64,000 bases of DNA from Actinomycetaceae bacterium zg-1166 (GCA_015679245.1 CP064953.1:744001-808000), one strand, 5' to 3'; shown: positions 54,876-64,000, counted from the first letter of the stretch. The notes: generated by a model from the sequence alone, not told the origin. A program made the numbers and translations.

Positions 54876-56642
54876 TCAGATACCCAGATCGGCCTCAAAT
54901 TCGCCACATTCGAGTCGCTTCTTTAGATCGGAGAGGTAGCGCCCGGCATCTGCACCATCAACAATGCGGTGATCGTAGGAGAGGGCAAGATAGACCATGG
55001 AACGCAAGCCAATTGTTTCGTTGCCGTCAGCATCACGTACCACGGCAGGACGTTTAACAATTGTTCCTACGCCGAGGATTGCCACCTCAGGCTGGTTGAT
55101 AATCGGCGTATCGAAGAGCGCACCAGCTGAACCCGTGTTCGTGATTGTGAATGTTGAGCCGGAGAGCTCGTCGGGGTTGATCGAACCATCGCGCACACGA
55201 GCAGCAAGATCGTTGATTCCCTTGGCAATACCGGCGATGTTGAGATCGCCTGCATTTTTGATAACGGGAACCATGAGTCCCTTGGGAGCGTCTACGGCGA
55301 TGCCAGCATGTTCATAATCCCAGTAGTGCACATTCTTGCCGTCGATCGTGGCATTGATCTTCGGATGTGACTTGAGAGTATCGACAGCGGCCTTGACGAA
55401 GAAGGGGAGGAAGGTGAGCTTTGTACCTGTCTTAGCTTGGAACTCGTTCTTCTTCGCAGTGCGTAGGGCGACGATCCGTGTCACGTCAACCTCGATCACA
55501 GTGGTGAGTTGTGCGGAGACTTGGAGCGATTCAATCATGCGCTTAGCAATCACCTGGCGCAGGTGGCTCATCTTCTGGGTGGTGCCGCGCAACTCAGAGG
55601 CCTGAGCGCCCTTTGCTGGGGCAGCAGATGGGGAAGGAACGGCAGCCGGAGGAGTTGCCGCCTTAGCGGCAGCTTCCTTCGCTTTGAGAGCTTCTTCCAC
55701 ATCTTGACGACGAATGCGCCCACCGATGCCTGTCCCGGAAAGGGCGGCAAGATCAATACCACCCTCGCGGGCGAGCTTACGCACGATCGGAGTCACGTAG
55801 GCGCCGGCTTCAGTGGCATCAGCAACACTCGGCGTTACTGCAGGAGCTGGAGTAGGAGTAGCTACAGGAGTAGGCGCAGATGCTTGGGCTGGCGGTGCTG
55901 CGGGAGTAGGCGCAGATGGTGGTGCAGGTGTCGGGGCTGCCGCCGGTACTGGTGCAGGTGCAGGTGCAGGAGCCGCCACAGGAGCAGTAGGCTCCTCAAT
56001 AGGTGCGGGAGCCGCCACAACAGACTCACCCACATAAGCAAGTACTGTTCCCACGCCCACAGTCTCATCTTCCTGGACGAGGATCTGCGTGAGGACACCA
56101 GAAGCAGGCGCAGGAACCTCGGTATCGACCTTGTCGGTGGAAACTTCGAGGATAGGCTCGTCTACATCAACGGTGTCGCCCACTTGCTTGAGCCATGTCG
56201 TTACGGTGCCTTCAGTGACGGATTCACCCAAGGCGGGCATCGTCACAGCAACACCTTCACCAGTACTCGGTGTTGGAGCAGGCGTTGGTGTCGGTGTTGG
56301 TGTTGGAGCAGGCGTTGCCACAGGAATTTCCGGCGCAGGTGCAGCCTCAGCAAGTGGAGCAGCACCAGCACTAGCCTCAGCAAGTGGAGCAGCACCAGCA
56401 CCAGAGCCATCACCGATGTAACCAAGGACGGTGCCCACGTCCACTTCCTCGTCTTCCTGGACGAGGATCTGCTCCAGCACGCCTTCAGCTGGTGCGGGAA
56501 CTTCCGTGTCTACTTTGTCAGTGGACACTTCGAGAATGGGTTCGTCGAGGGAAACAGAGTCTCCTACGTTCTTCAGCCAGGTAGTGACGGTTCCACTAGT
56601 AACGGATTCGCCCAGGGCTGGCATTTTGATGGGTTCGGACAT
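54876..56642 (-). CDS. sucB: 2-oxoglutarate dehydrogenase E2 (dihydrolipoyl succinyltransferase)
   Basis: A 588-residue E2 with two N-terminal lipoyl domains (residues 2-77 and about 130-205), each with a lipoylated lysine in STDKVDTEVPAPA. Alanine- and proline-rich linkers separate them from each other and from the E3/E1-binding domain (YVTPIVRKLAREGGIDLAAL), which is followed by a catalytic C-terminal domain that ends with YDHRIVDGADAGRYL. The actinobacterial E2 acts in both pyruvate and 2-oxoglutarate complexes. GGAAGA stands before ATG 56642. It lies 19 bp after lpdA, so E3 and E2 are in one operon; E1 is elsewhere. Confidence 0.95.
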   Translation of the reverse strand: MSEPIKMPALGESVTSGTVTTWLKNVGDSVSLDEPILEVSTDKVDTEVPAPAEGVLEQILVQEDEEVDVGTVLGYIGDGSGAGAAPLAEASAGAAPLAEAAPAPEIPVATPAPTPTPTPTPAPTPSTGEGVAVTMPALGESVTEGTVTTWLKQVGDTVDVDEPILEVSTDKVDTEVPAPASGVLTQILVQEDETVGVGTVLAYVGESVVAAPAPIEEPTAPVAAPAPAPAPVPAAAPTPAPPSAPTPAAPPAQASAPTPVATPTPAPAVTPSVADATEAGAYVTPIVRKLAREGGIDLAALSGTGIGGRIRRQDVEEALKAKEAAAKAATPPAAVPSPSAAPAKGAQASELRGTTQKMSHLRQVIAKRMIESLQVSAQLTTVIEVDVTRIVALRTAKKNEFQAKTGTKLTFLPFFVKAAVDTLKSHPKINATIDGKNVHYWDYEHAGIAVDAPKGLMVPVIKNAGDLNIAGIAKGINDLAARVRDGSINPDELSGSTFTITNTGSAGALFDTPIINQPEVAILGVGTIVKRPAVVRDADGNETIGLRSMVYLALSYDHRIVDGADAGRYLSDLKKRLECGEFEADLGI

Positions 56643-56661
56643 TCTTCCTCAATCTCTCCGG

Positions 56662-58038
56662 TCAGTTATGTGTGTGAAGCGGCTTACCAGCGAGAGCCAG
56701 GATGGCCTCACCAACGGATTCATTCTGTGTGGGGTGAGCGTGAATGAGTCCTTCAAAATCGGCGGGTTCAGCCTGCCACGCCACCATGAGCTGACCTTCA
56801 CCCACTTGTTCTCCCATGCGTGCACCGATGGCATGGAAACCGACGATTGCCCCGCCCTTGAGACGCACGAGCTTGACAAAGCCAGCTGTTCCAAGCATCT
56901 GTGATTTGCCGTTACCGGCAAGATTGAATTCGACAGCTTCCACGTTCTCCTTGCCGTAGATTTCCTCGGCTTTGTTCTGGTTAAGACCCACCGAGGCGAT
57001 CTCGGGGTTACAGTAGGTGACTCGCGGAATGAGGGTTTCGTCAATCACACGCGGGTGTAGCCCGGCGATTTCTTCAGCGACAAAGATTCCCTGGAGGAAC
57101 CCACGATGAGCCAACTGGAGGCCGGGAACGATATCGCCAACAGCGTAGATACCCTCGATGTTCGTACGTAGGCGATCGTCAGTGAGGACGAAGCCGCGAT
57201 CCATGGAAATCCCAACGTCCTCGTAGCCGAGATTGGCCGTGGCTGGGCCGCGACCAATGGCGACAAGGAGGTAATCGGCGGAGTAATTTTTCCCATCCTG
57301 TGTGTACACCGTAACACCGGAATCGCTCTGTTCAACGCGATCAAACATCGTCTTAGTTGCGAACTTGATACCGCGCTTGCGGAAGGCGCGTTCAAGAGTT
57401 TTGGAAACGGCCTCGTCTTCATTAGGGACGAGGTGGGGTAGGCCTTCGATGATCTGCACCTCGGCACCGAAGGAGCGCCATACAGAGGCAAACTCCACAC
57501 CGATGACACCGCCACCTAGGATAATGGCCGAACCAGGAACCTCGTTCATTGTGAGAGCTTGATCGGATGTGATGACACGCCCAGAGATATCTAGACCAAG
57601 AGTTTTAGAGTAGGAGCCTGAGGCAAGGACAACGTTCTTGCCACGGTAGTACGTGCCTCCCACTTCCACGGTATCCTTGGCGACGAGGCGCCCCCAACCG
57701 TGGATTGTCTCTACGCCGCGGCTATCGACGAGACCTGTGAGACCCTTAAACATCTTCTCAATAACGCCGCCTTTGTAGGTGTGCAACGCTGGCATATCGA
57801 TGCCCTCAAAGCTCCCTCGTACGCCAATTGATGAGCCTTCGCGCATCTCGTCGGCGATCTCTGCTGCGTGCAGAAGAGCCTTCGTCGGGATGCAACCGCG
57901 GTGGAGGCAGGTGCCGCCCACTTTGTCACCCTCGATGAGAGCTACTTTCATGCCAAGTTGTGCGGCGCGCATCGCTGTTGCGTAGCCGCCACTTCCTGCG
58001 CCGAGCACTACGACGTCGTAATCTTGCGTGTCTGCCAC
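56662..58038 (-). CDS. lpdA: Dihydrolipoyl dehydrogenase
   Basis: A 458-residue FAD enzyme, the E3 subunit of 2-oxoacid dehydrogenase complexes. The N-terminal GAGSGGYATAMRAA binds FAD, the redox disulfide is Cys44-Cys49 in GGTCLHRGC, the NAD motif is LGGGVIGVEFASVW, and the C-terminal active base is His in HAHPTQNE. ATG 58038 follows AGGGAGAGG. It is upstream of sucB with a 19-bp gap, and its promoter must lie in 58039-58239, facing the small conserved gene. Confidence 0.96.
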   Translation of the reverse strand: MADTQDYDVVVLGAGSGGYATAMRAAQLGMKVALIEGDKVGGTCLHRGCIPTKALLHAAEIADEMREGSSIGVRGSFEGIDMPALHTYKGGVIEKMFKGLTGLVDSRGVETIHGWGRLVAKDTVEVGGTYYRGKNVVLASGSYSKTLGLDISGRVITSDQALTMNEVPGSAIILGGGVIGVEFASVWRSFGAEVQIIEGLPHLVPNEDEAVSKTLERAFRKRGIKFATKTMFDRVEQSDSGVTVYTQDGKNYSADYLLVAIGRGPATANLGYEDVGISMDRGFVLTDDRLRTNIEGIYAVGDIVPGLQLAHRGFLQGIFVAEEIAGLHPRVIDETLIPRVTYCNPEIASVGLNQNKAEEIYGKENVEAVEFNLAGNGKSQMLGTAGFVKLVRLKGGAIVGFHAIGARMGEQVGEGQLMVAWQAEPADFEGLIHAHPTQNESVGEAILALAGKPLHTHN

Positions 58039-58239
58039 GTTCCTCTCCCTTGAGCTAGGAACGAGCTCGCCGAAAGCGAGCCCTGACTATCTAGTCCTTA
58101 CGTCCTAATTATGACCCTTTGTAGGCAAGAGTCACAGCCCTTTCATTGTGCCACGAACTACAGTCTGTGCGTGGCATATTTCGAGGAAAGGAATACAAGG
58201 GCATATTGGCGCGTGTGCGGTAACTAGTACGCTAAGGGC

Positions 58240-58566
58240 ATGGGTCTTTTTTCACGCAAGCGTTCGGGCGATGAGCGCCCCTCGTGGCGCTCACAACGCC
58301 AGGCACACGCCGCTACTGTGGCTCATTTTGGCAATTTTGTTGCGACACACCTGGGAGTAGAAGCCTACTTTGAGCCGGAAACTCCACGTGAGCAAGCGGC
58401 ACTTCTCCTTGTTGCGCGAGAAGGGGAATGGACGCGCAGGCGCGTGCCAGGCTTGCGCGAAGCTGGTGAACTTGCAGCTGATCTAGGCATTCCCTTCTAC
58501 GAAGTTATCAAAACGGGCTATCCCGATTCCATGCGCCGGTGGAACGAACGGCAGCATCGAGGCTAG
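58240..58566 (+). CDS. Small conserved actinobacterial protein, function unknown
   Basis: A 108-residue soluble protein with a basic N-terminus (MGLFSRKRSG) and a single domain (HFGNFVATHLGVEAYFEPET, then REQAALLLVAREGEWTRRRV). Similar small proteins stand beside lpd and pepA in many actinobacteria and are often labelled only as oxidoreductase-like or hypothetical. No enzyme motif is visible. AAGGGC stands before the ATG. It is divergent from lpdA. Confidence 0.65.
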   Translation: MGLFSRKRSGDERPSWRSQRQAHAATVAHFGNFVATHLGVEAYFEPETPREQAALLLVAREGEWTRRRVPGLREAGELAADLGIPFYEVIKTGYPDSMRRWNERQHRG

Positions 58567-58804
58567 CCCGAAGCTAGCTCTCGCTAGGAAAGGTGCGGTG
58601 GGGGAGATATTGCGGCAAGGGAGATGACATGGTGGGAGGTCGCTCATAAAGATGAGGCGATATGAGGGACATGCACGATCTTTCCGCGATCTATGCAGAC
58701 CTTGCCTCCATCTCTGCGGACACGACGAAGATCCGGCTGAGTTGACACTCAAACCGGGCCTTCGACGCGAGGAGATGAAAAAGTACAGCCTTACTTTTTT
58801 GCTC

Positions 58805-60229
58805 TTACTTTGCGAGGTGTCGAAGTAAGGTGCGTACCGCGAACCCAGTTGCTCCTGCGGGAGTGGCACCCCATGCCTTCCCTGTGTTGTAGGAAGGGCC
58901 GGCGATATCAATGTGCGCCCACGGAGTCTCACCCACAAACTCCTTGAGGAAGAGACCAGCGATGAGCATACCGCCGTGGCGTCCACCGGAGTTCTTTATA
59001 TCAGCGATAGGGGAGTTGAGGCAGGTGAGCAGGTAAGCAGGTAGTGGCATTGGCCACATCTCTTCGCCGCTCTTCTCGGCCTCGTTCGCAATCTCACTGA
59101 CGAGTTTCTCAGTTCCCATAAGCCCTGCACAGCGTTCGCCGAGAGCCACGATCTGTGCGCCAGTGAGAGTAGCGACGTCAATCACTTCGTTGGGTTGTTC
59201 TGCCGTAGCCTGCACAAGGCCATCTGCCAGGACAAGGCGGCCTTCGGCATCGGTATTCGTCACTTCTACGGTAGTGCCGTTAGAGATGTGGAGGACGTCG
59301 CCGAGGCGTGTGGCGGTGCCGGAGAGCATGTTCTCCGCAATGCACATCCACGCACTCACACGCACCGGGAGGCCAAGGCGCGCTGCGGCGCACACGACGG
59401 CTGCCACTGTGGCTGCACCCGTCATGTCTGTTTTCATGTCGATAAGACCCTGGTGGCTCTTTAGGCTCATGCCGCCTGAATCGAAGGTAATTCCTTTACC
59501 GACGAGCGCCACATGTCTGCGTGCACCTTCGGGTGCCCATTCTAGACGTACAAGGTAGGAGCCGCGAGCCGAGCCTGCGCCCACGCCGAGAATGCCGCCG
59601 CAGTTATTGGCGGCGAGTTCGTCGTCTCCCCACACGCGCACGGAAACTCCGGCTTTCTGTGCCATACGGGTGGTGGCATCTACGAGTTCGGTGGTGCCGA
59701 GATTTCCGGCTGGGGTGTTGACGAGATCTCGTACCTGGTTCTGTGCGTCGGCAAGGATCTCCACACGAGAAATCTCTTCGGGCGTAGGTGTGAGAGAAGT
59801 CACGATATAAATGTTCTCGGTACGCTTGGCCTTTTCGCTCTTGTACTCGTCGAAACGATAGGCTCCAAGGAGAGCGCCCTCTCCAATTGCCGCGAATTCC
59901 TCGCGCGTGCTATGGGGGAAGTCGATAGCCACCGCGCTGCCAAGATCTTCAGATAGAAGTGCGGCACCGGCACACTCACGAAGGTCAGCGGTAGTGGGAT
60001 TCTCTCCAAGATTCACAAGAAGGAGTACCGTGTTTTCGAGAGTTGGAACGGTAAGTTTCGTGATCGTCGTCTTCTTCGTCGAAGGGGCGAGAGCAGCAAG
60101 CGCGGAGGTGACTTCACGCTGAGCCTTCTCCGTTAGGAGAGCAGATGCAGGTACATTATGAGAGGTGACACCGAGAACAAGGGCAGCCCCGGAGGGCACC
60201 GTGGAATCGGCCACAAGGATTTTTGCCAT
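58805..60229 (-). CDS. pepA: Leucyl aminopeptidase, M17 family
   Basis: A 474-residue cytosolic M17 zinc or manganese aminopeptidase. The N-terminal domain spans about residues 1-150. The metal ligands are in VGKGITFDSGGMSLKS (Lys and Asp) and NTDAEGRLVLADGL (Asp and Glu with the catalytic Arg), and the segment MKTDMTGAATVAAVV carries a further aspartate. ATG 60229 is used; ATG 60238 is three codons upstream, and the frame goes on to 60358 without a ribosome site. No Shine-Dalgarno is seen, so the gene may be leaderless. Confidence 0.93.
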   Translation of the reverse strand: MAKILVADSTVPSGAALVLGVTSHNVPASALLTEKAQREVTSALAALAPSTKKTTITKLTVPTLENTVLLLVNLGENPTTADLRECAGAALLSEDLGSAVAIDFPHSTREEFAAIGEGALLGAYRFDEYKSEKAKRTENIYIVTSLTPTPEEISRVEILADAQNQVRDLVNTPAGNLGTTELVDATTRMAQKAGVSVRVWGDDELAANNCGGILGVGAGSARGSYLVRLEWAPEGARRHVALVGKGITFDSGGMSLKSHQGLIDMKTDMTGAATVAAVVCAAARLGLPVRVSAWMCIAENMLSGTATRLGDVLHISNGTTVEVTNTDAEGRLVLADGLVQATAEQPNEVIDVATLTGAQIVALGERCAGLMGTEKLVSEIANEAEKSGEEMWPMPLPAYLLTCLNSPIADIKNSGGRHGGMLIAGLFLKEFVGETPWAHIDIAGPSYNTGKAWGATPAGATGFAVRTLLRHLAK

Positions 60230-60263
60230 GTATCTCATTTTAGGCGCTTGAGTGGAGGAAGTT

Positions 60264-60701
60264 GTGAACTCACAGTTTCGAGGCGGTGGCGACACCAGGC
60301 AGTCCACACACGGCTGGCCTTTGTGGTTCCTTCTCGTCCTGGGGGCGTGTGCCCTCATCTTTTCCTTGCGTGCGATCGCAGCCTTCCCCGACGAAACCGC
60401 TGAGGGTAATGTTCTGACCGGCCTTCTCTCCCTTTTTGCTGCAGCACTCTGGGTAGGTGCTGCAGCAGGTGCGATTCACAATGGGCGCCGTATGCGTATA
60501 GCGGCGTGGATTGGCTGGACAGTCAATCTCGTGATGCCACTTGTCGGCTTGGCCATCTCGGATAGCTATGTGTCTCCTGTGAACCCCTGGTATGCGGGGG
60601 GTGCCACCTACTTCTATATCCCCACAGTGCTCTCCCTTGCTGCTCTTATCTGGATGGCCTGGTCGTCGCCTTCACAAATCGCGAGCCGTAACGGAGGATA
60701 A
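60264..60701 (+). CDS. Small four-helix membrane protein upstream of pyrD
   Basis: A 145-residue membrane protein with four predicted helices (about residues 18-36, 50-72, 80-100 and 115-138). No family with a known role is recognised; similar short proteins occur next to pyrD in related organisms. GTG 60264 is chosen because GGAGGA lies five bases before it; an in-frame GTG at 60252 lacks such a site. It ends one base before the pyrD start, so they are translated in tandem. Confidence 0.7.
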   Translation: MNSQFRGGGDTRQSTHGWPLWFLLVLGACALIFSLRAIAAFPDETAEGNVLTGLLSLFAAALWVGAAAGAIHNGRRMRIAAWIGWTVNLVMPLVGLAISDSYVSPVNPWYAGGATYFYIPTVLSLAALIWMAWSSPSQIASRNGG

Positions 60702-60702
60702 T

Positions 60703-61725
60703 ATGTTCTACCGATTCCTCTACGATCATGTCCTCATACACACTGACCCTGAGCAGGCACACCGAGTGGGTATGGGTCTTATCGGATGGTTCGGCCGGAC
60801 CCCTCTAGCTCGCCTTGCAGCGGCGACATGCGGCTACCGAGGAGGGCGGAGTTTCCCTGGGATCTTTGCGAGGCCACTTCCTGGGCGTGTGGGGATGGCC
60901 GCTGGGCAAGATAAGAATGCCAGTGCGATTCTCGGAAGTCTCGCCTTGGGCTTTGCCTTCACTGAGATCGGTACGGTGACTCCACTACCACAACCAGGCA
61001 ACGACACCCCACGTTTGTGGCGCCTTCCTGAGCAGCGTGGCCTTCGTAACCGCATGGGTTTCAATAATGAGGGTGCCGACGTGGTGGCTGAACGCCTGCG
61101 TGAGCTCCGCTCTACCAAAGCTGGCCGTGCAGCCTTTGTAGGCGTGAATATCGGAAAGAATAAATGGGTGAGCGCGGAAAACGCAGCTGCCGACTATGAG
61201 ATATGTGCCAGAAAACTGGCTCGCTATGCAGATTACTTAGTGATTAACGTTTCTTCACCCAATACCCCTGGCCTGCGTGACCTTCAGAATGTCGAGAGCT
61301 TGCATGAGATTGTGCGAGCCACGCGCGCAGGCGCCAACGAAACAGCCGGGCGTCACGTTCCCTTGCTTGTGAAGATCGCCCCGGATTTAGCTGACGAGGA
61401 TGTGCTTGCTGTAGCGCAGATGATAGTTAGCGAGGGTGTGGATGGCGTGGTAGCCACAAATACGACGATCGCGCACAATTACGGTGAGGGTGGACTCTCA
61501 GGTTCTCCCTTAGCTCCGCGTGCTCTCGAAGTGGTGCGCCTTTTGCGCCACGCCCTTGGTGCGGAGAAAGTGATTATCGGTGTCGGTGGAATTTCGAGTG
61601 TAGAGGATGCGATAGCGATGATTGCTGCCGGTGCTGATCTGTTGGAAATCCTTACTGCCTTCGTTTATGAAGGGCCCTTCCTTCCAGGTAAACTCAACCG
61701 CGCTCTCGCTTCTACTGGAGTATAA
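60703..61725 (+). CDS. pyrD: Dihydroorotate dehydrogenase (quinone)
   Basis: A 340-residue class 2 dihydroorotate dehydrogenase, the fourth enzyme of pyrimidine synthesis, membrane-associated and quinone-linked. The N-terminal helix pair (YDHVLIHTDPEQAHRVGMGL) is the quinone channel, GMAAGQDKNA contacts FMN, NRMGFNNEGAD and VNVSSPNTPGLRDLQ line the active site with the catalytic serine, and IIGVGGISSVEDA binds the FMN phosphate. ATG 60703 follows GGAGGATAAT. The frame extends far upstream, which is not used. Confidence 0.96.
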   Translation: MFYRFLYDHVLIHTDPEQAHRVGMGLIGWFGRTPLARLAAATCGYRGGRSFPGIFARPLPGRVGMAAGQDKNASAILGSLALGFAFTEIGTVTPLPQPGNDTPRLWRLPEQRGLRNRMGFNNEGADVVAERLRELRSTKAGRAAFVGVNIGKNKWVSAENAAADYEICARKLARYADYLVINVSSPNTPGLRDLQNVESLHEIVRATRAGANETAGRHVPLLVKIAPDLADEDVLAVAQMIVSEGVDGVVATNTTIAHNYGEGGLSGSPLAPRALEVVRLLRHALGAEKVIIGVGGISSVEDAIAMIAAGADLLEILTAFVYEGPFLPGKLNRALASTGV

Positions 61726-62362
61726 GTGGGAGTAGAGAGTAGAGGCAGGTGTAGAGCGAGATTATTGTTGAAATAAAATTCTGAAACCTCACCGCAACAC
61801 TATTTAAAGAGAGCAACCATTCGCAGAGAACATTCGTGTGCATGAGGAAACACATCGAGAAACTCAGCATCTGAAAGATTGCCTGCGAGCCTATAAAGGC
61901 ACTTTTCCGATTCATCTGTGTGTGCGTGTGTGCGAATCTCATATGTGTGTGCGAATCTCATATCCGTCACACTCATCATCCATCTGTGAAACACTCACGA
62001 AACTTTAGGTTCCTGCGTGTGTGCAATTTTCTCAGGAAAAGCGAGGTGAGTGCTGCTCTCTGGCGTAAGTTCGTTTAGTATGTGCATACCCTGGATACCC
62101 TGGCGCAAGTTTCCTCAGTATCCAGCTTCCTCAGTATCCAGGAAAAGGACGTGGATGAGCATGTCTTTCCGAGACGATAAATATGGGGGCAGCCATCGTA
62201 AATGTGGCTAGCATCATCGTAAATGTGGTGACAGCGTCATCATAAATGCAGCCAGCATCATCATCGGGAAAACTGTGAGGAACGCAGTGCTTGTGAAGCC
62301 TAATGTGCACAGATTCGTCGGCTAGGCTGAATCCGGATATATGGCCGAAAGGATGGATACGA
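61726..62362. repeat. Gap with a 21-23 bp tandem array
   Basis: Four degenerate units of the type CATCGTAAATGTGGCTAGCAT stand in tandem at about 62172-62258. Another pair of short CTCAGTATCCAG words lies near 62115-62140. No gene is supported in the gap. Confidence 0.7.
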
Positions 62363-63607
62363 GTGACCCAGCCGAGGAATGTCGCGCACACACATGCACG
62401 TGAAGGAGCGCAAGGAACAAGCGACGAAAGTACGGCATCGCTCTATACGCGCGTGAGCACGTATGTCGCACGTGTGGGATGGGTCTTTCCCCACACCACA
62501 AGGCTTGGTAAGGATCAGTGGCTCCTACTGTGGCTCATCGCTACAGGAATCTTCGTTCTTACAGGTGTGCTGCGCTTCCTCTCCCTCATGTGGCTCGGGG
62601 ATGGTACCAGTTGGGAACTCCTCTCGCGTTGGGATGGCAAACATTACATACGTATTGCTGACGTCGGCTACTTCACGAAAGATGGCAGCGGCACACCTGA
62701 CCCTGAAATCTACCGTATTCGCCTTGCCTTCTTCCCAGGGCTGCCTGCCCTCATGCGCCTGGGACATGCGATCGGGCTGAGTTACACTTTGGCAGGTGTG
62801 ATGGTGGCCTCAATCTTCGGGGTCGCTATGACGGCAGCGATTATGGCAATCGTTGCACGACTCGGAGCTAGCACCCGTGGGCAGATTGCCGCAGCACTTC
62901 TCGTGCTTGGTGCCCCGCTCTCCGTTACATTCATCATGGTCTATACTGAGGCACCTTTCCTCGCCCTTTCCCTTTGGGCCTGCTATTGGATGATGTCGCG
63001 AAAATGGTGGCATACTGCGGGTTTTGTTTCTGTGGCCGGGGTATTCCGCCTGACGACGATTGACCTATGGCTTGCTTTTGGAATCGTCGTTGCTTTCACC
63101 GCCTGGCGGAACTGGCAGGCGTGGGTTGCGTGGTTAATTTCCCTAGTGCTCCTTGCCGGATATCTTGCCTACGCTTCAAGCTATACCCGCGATATCGGCG
63201 GCTACTTCGGTCTACAGGCGCGCGGTTGGCGCTCTTCCTTCGATTTTGGATATTCGAGTGTGAAATGGACAGTGCGCTATCTCCACAGTTCAGGGCAATT
63301 CGGGGTGATGGTAGCAATTGGCGCGATGGTGGCGGCACTTGTGGTTTGTGTGCTCACCTTCGGGCGCACTCCCTGGCCACTTTGGCTTTTTGGGGCGGGT
63401 GTGGCTGCGAATATTCTGCTGTCAGGCGGAATCATGACATCGCGTCCCCGGCTCTTACTCCCGGTACTGGCGGCGTTGCTTCCTGCTGCGGCAAGGTGGG
63501 CTGAGCAGACGAGCCGACGCAACCTTCTGGTGCTCGCTACCGTGTGGGTACTTTTCGGAGCCTTCATCTCGGCGCATATGCTCGCAGTCTTTAAGTATGC
63601 GATTTAG
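62363..63607 (+). CDS. PIG-V-like membrane mannosyltransferase
   Basis: A 414-residue membrane protein with about ten helices. After the first helix comes SRWDGKHYIRIADVGYF, which matches the luminal or extracytoplasmic catalytic loop (RWDxxHYxxIA) of PIG-V and related GT-C glycosyltransferases. They use polyprenyl-phosphate sugars and act on cell-surface glycolipids or proteins. Later FRLTTIDLWLAF lies in a conserved loop. GTG 62363 is used because AAAGGA stands ten bases before it; the frame goes up to 62303. The donor and acceptor are unknown. The gene stands alone. Confidence 0.75.
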   Translation: MTQPRNVAHTHAREGAQGTSDESTASLYTRVSTYVARVGWVFPHTTRLGKDQWLLLWLIATGIFVLTGVLRFLSLMWLGDGTSWELLSRWDGKHYIRIADVGYFTKDGSGTPDPEIYRIRLAFFPGLPALMRLGHAIGLSYTLAGVMVASIFGVAMTAAIMAIVARLGASTRGQIAAALLVLGAPLSVTFIMVYTEAPFLALSLWACYWMMSRKWWHTAGFVSVAGVFRLTTIDLWLAFGIVVAFTAWRNWQAWVAWLISLVLLAGYLAYASSYTRDIGGYFGLQARGWRSSFDFGYSSVKWTVRYLHSSGQFGVMVAIGAMVAALVVCVLTFGRTPWPLWLFGAGVAANILLSGGIMTSRPRLLLPVLAALLPAAARWAEQTSRRNLLVLATVWVLFGAFISAHMLAVFKYAI

Positions 63608-63927
63608 ACGTGGAGCTAGTGAGAGCTAGTTGACGCTAGTTCTGGATGGGAACTTCACAGTGGAGTAACGGAGGAGGGGCAACGCTGGAGGGGTAGGGGA
63701 GCGCAGTGTGAAAGTACAGGTGGCGCCCTCGGGCTTGTGCTCAGATTGATCGGGCGATCTGGAGATCTGGGATCGGATGCCGTGAACTTCACGGTAGCGG
63801 GTGCTGGCTGATCGTAATTCGGGGATCGGATTGTGTTTCACCTCATCCAGCCCTCGCATATTTTGTGATACTTCGACGAAACTGTTACGATTCTGAAGTT
63901 GCCTCAACCTGTGGTTGCGTGAGGCAT
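63608..63927. other. Gap before tRNA-Val without a gene
   Basis: No gene is supported. The only clear element is the tRNA-Val promoter at 63863-63891. Near 63613 a short CTAG-containing word repeats three times. Confidence 0.5.
63863..63891 (+). promoter_or_regulatory. tRNA-Val promoter
   Basis: TTGTGA (63863-63868) and TACGAT (63886-63891) are separated by 17 bp. Initiation would be near 63898, 30 bp before the tRNA. Confidence 0.6.
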
Positions 63928-64000
63928 GGGCCTATAGCTCAGTTGGCTAGAGCGCCACGTTTACACCGTGGATGTCAGGGGTTCGAGTCCCTTTGGGCCC
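63928..64000 (+). tRNA. tRNA-Val (anticodon TAC), truncated at the window end
   Basis: GGGCCTA pairs with TGGGCCC in the acceptor arm (one G-T pair). The anticodon loop TTTACAC gives TAC. The T arm is AGGGGTTCGAGTCCCT. All 73 nt up to the acceptor stem are present; the discriminator base and any CCA are beyond the window. Confidence 0.95.

Noticed and set aside
55509-56747. Plus-strand frame of 412 codons, rich in Arg, Ser and Cys
   Set aside because: Antisense to the repetitive Ala/Pro linkers and lipoyl domains of sucB; composition is a reflection of that gene.
58662-58745. 27-residue frame MRDMHDLSAIYADL...
   Set aside because: Composition looks protein-like, but there is no known family and it is too short to support; it could be a gene remnant.
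1-64000. CRISPR array
   Set aside because: All tandem repeats have no unique spacers of constant length between identical repeats, and no cas genes are present.

Overview
The window comes from an actinobacterium, most likely of the Actinomycetaceae or a close relative. The evidence is OpcA beside Zwf, GlnA2 followed by GlnE, a Cgl0159-type aldolase, a DUF4191 protein, the block parA-scpA-scpB-rluB-tyrA-cmk-der, a class A RNase P RNA, frequent GTG starts and an IdeR/DtxR-type iron box. Base composition is intermediate, not the very high G+C of streptomycetes. No species can be named from the sequence alone.

Layout. 1-6.6 kb: the end of an NAD(P)-binding oxidoreductase, a GntR/HutC repressor, and a divergent operon of an IolC-type kinase, a Cgl0159-family aldolase, a GntP permease and a CoA-acylating semialdehyde dehydrogenase. 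This looks like only the lower half of inositol catabolism, with its own importer. 6.8-13.3 kb: malic enzyme, then opcA, zwf and tkt (pentose phosphate pathway and NADPH supply) on the minus strand. 13.9-15.3 kb: xerD and tRNA-Gly. 15.3-18.7 kb: an accessory stretch with an LAXTG surface protein, two frameshifted secreted-protein genes and AT-rich DNA. 18.8-30 kb: an MHS transporter, pepN, a Nif3-like protein, a coiled-coil protein that has lost its zinc ribbon, yaaA, rnpB, map, panB and a DUF2207-like protein. 29.6-34.2 kb: glnA2 and glnE. 34.5-38.3 kb: a histidine phosphatase, then a minus-strand cassette of a small secreted protein, an ABC ATPase and two membrane proteins, AT-richer than its neighbours.

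38.4-44.8 kb holds the conserved chromosome-segregation and translation block, in which TyrA and Cmk form a single open frame. 44.8-51.4 kb: a HAD phosphatase, a DUF2470-type protein behind an iron box, a double DUF1540 protein and a MacB/FtsX-like ABC system. 51.6-61.7 kb: glnA1, a DUF4191 protein, sucB, lpdA, pepA and pyrD. 62.4-64 kb: a PIG-V-like membrane glycosyltransferase and tRNA-Val at the right edge.

Gene connections. GlnE and two glutamine synthetases lie in the same window. G6PDH with OpcA, and malic enzyme, are both NADPH sources. SucB and Lpd are the E2 and E3 of 2-oxoacid dehydrogenases. Many intergenic gaps carry short degenerate tandem repeats of about 14-45 bp with a different sequence in each gap, which is an unusual feature of this genome. 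The least explained cassette is the secreted-protein/ABC operon at 35.2-38.3 kb.
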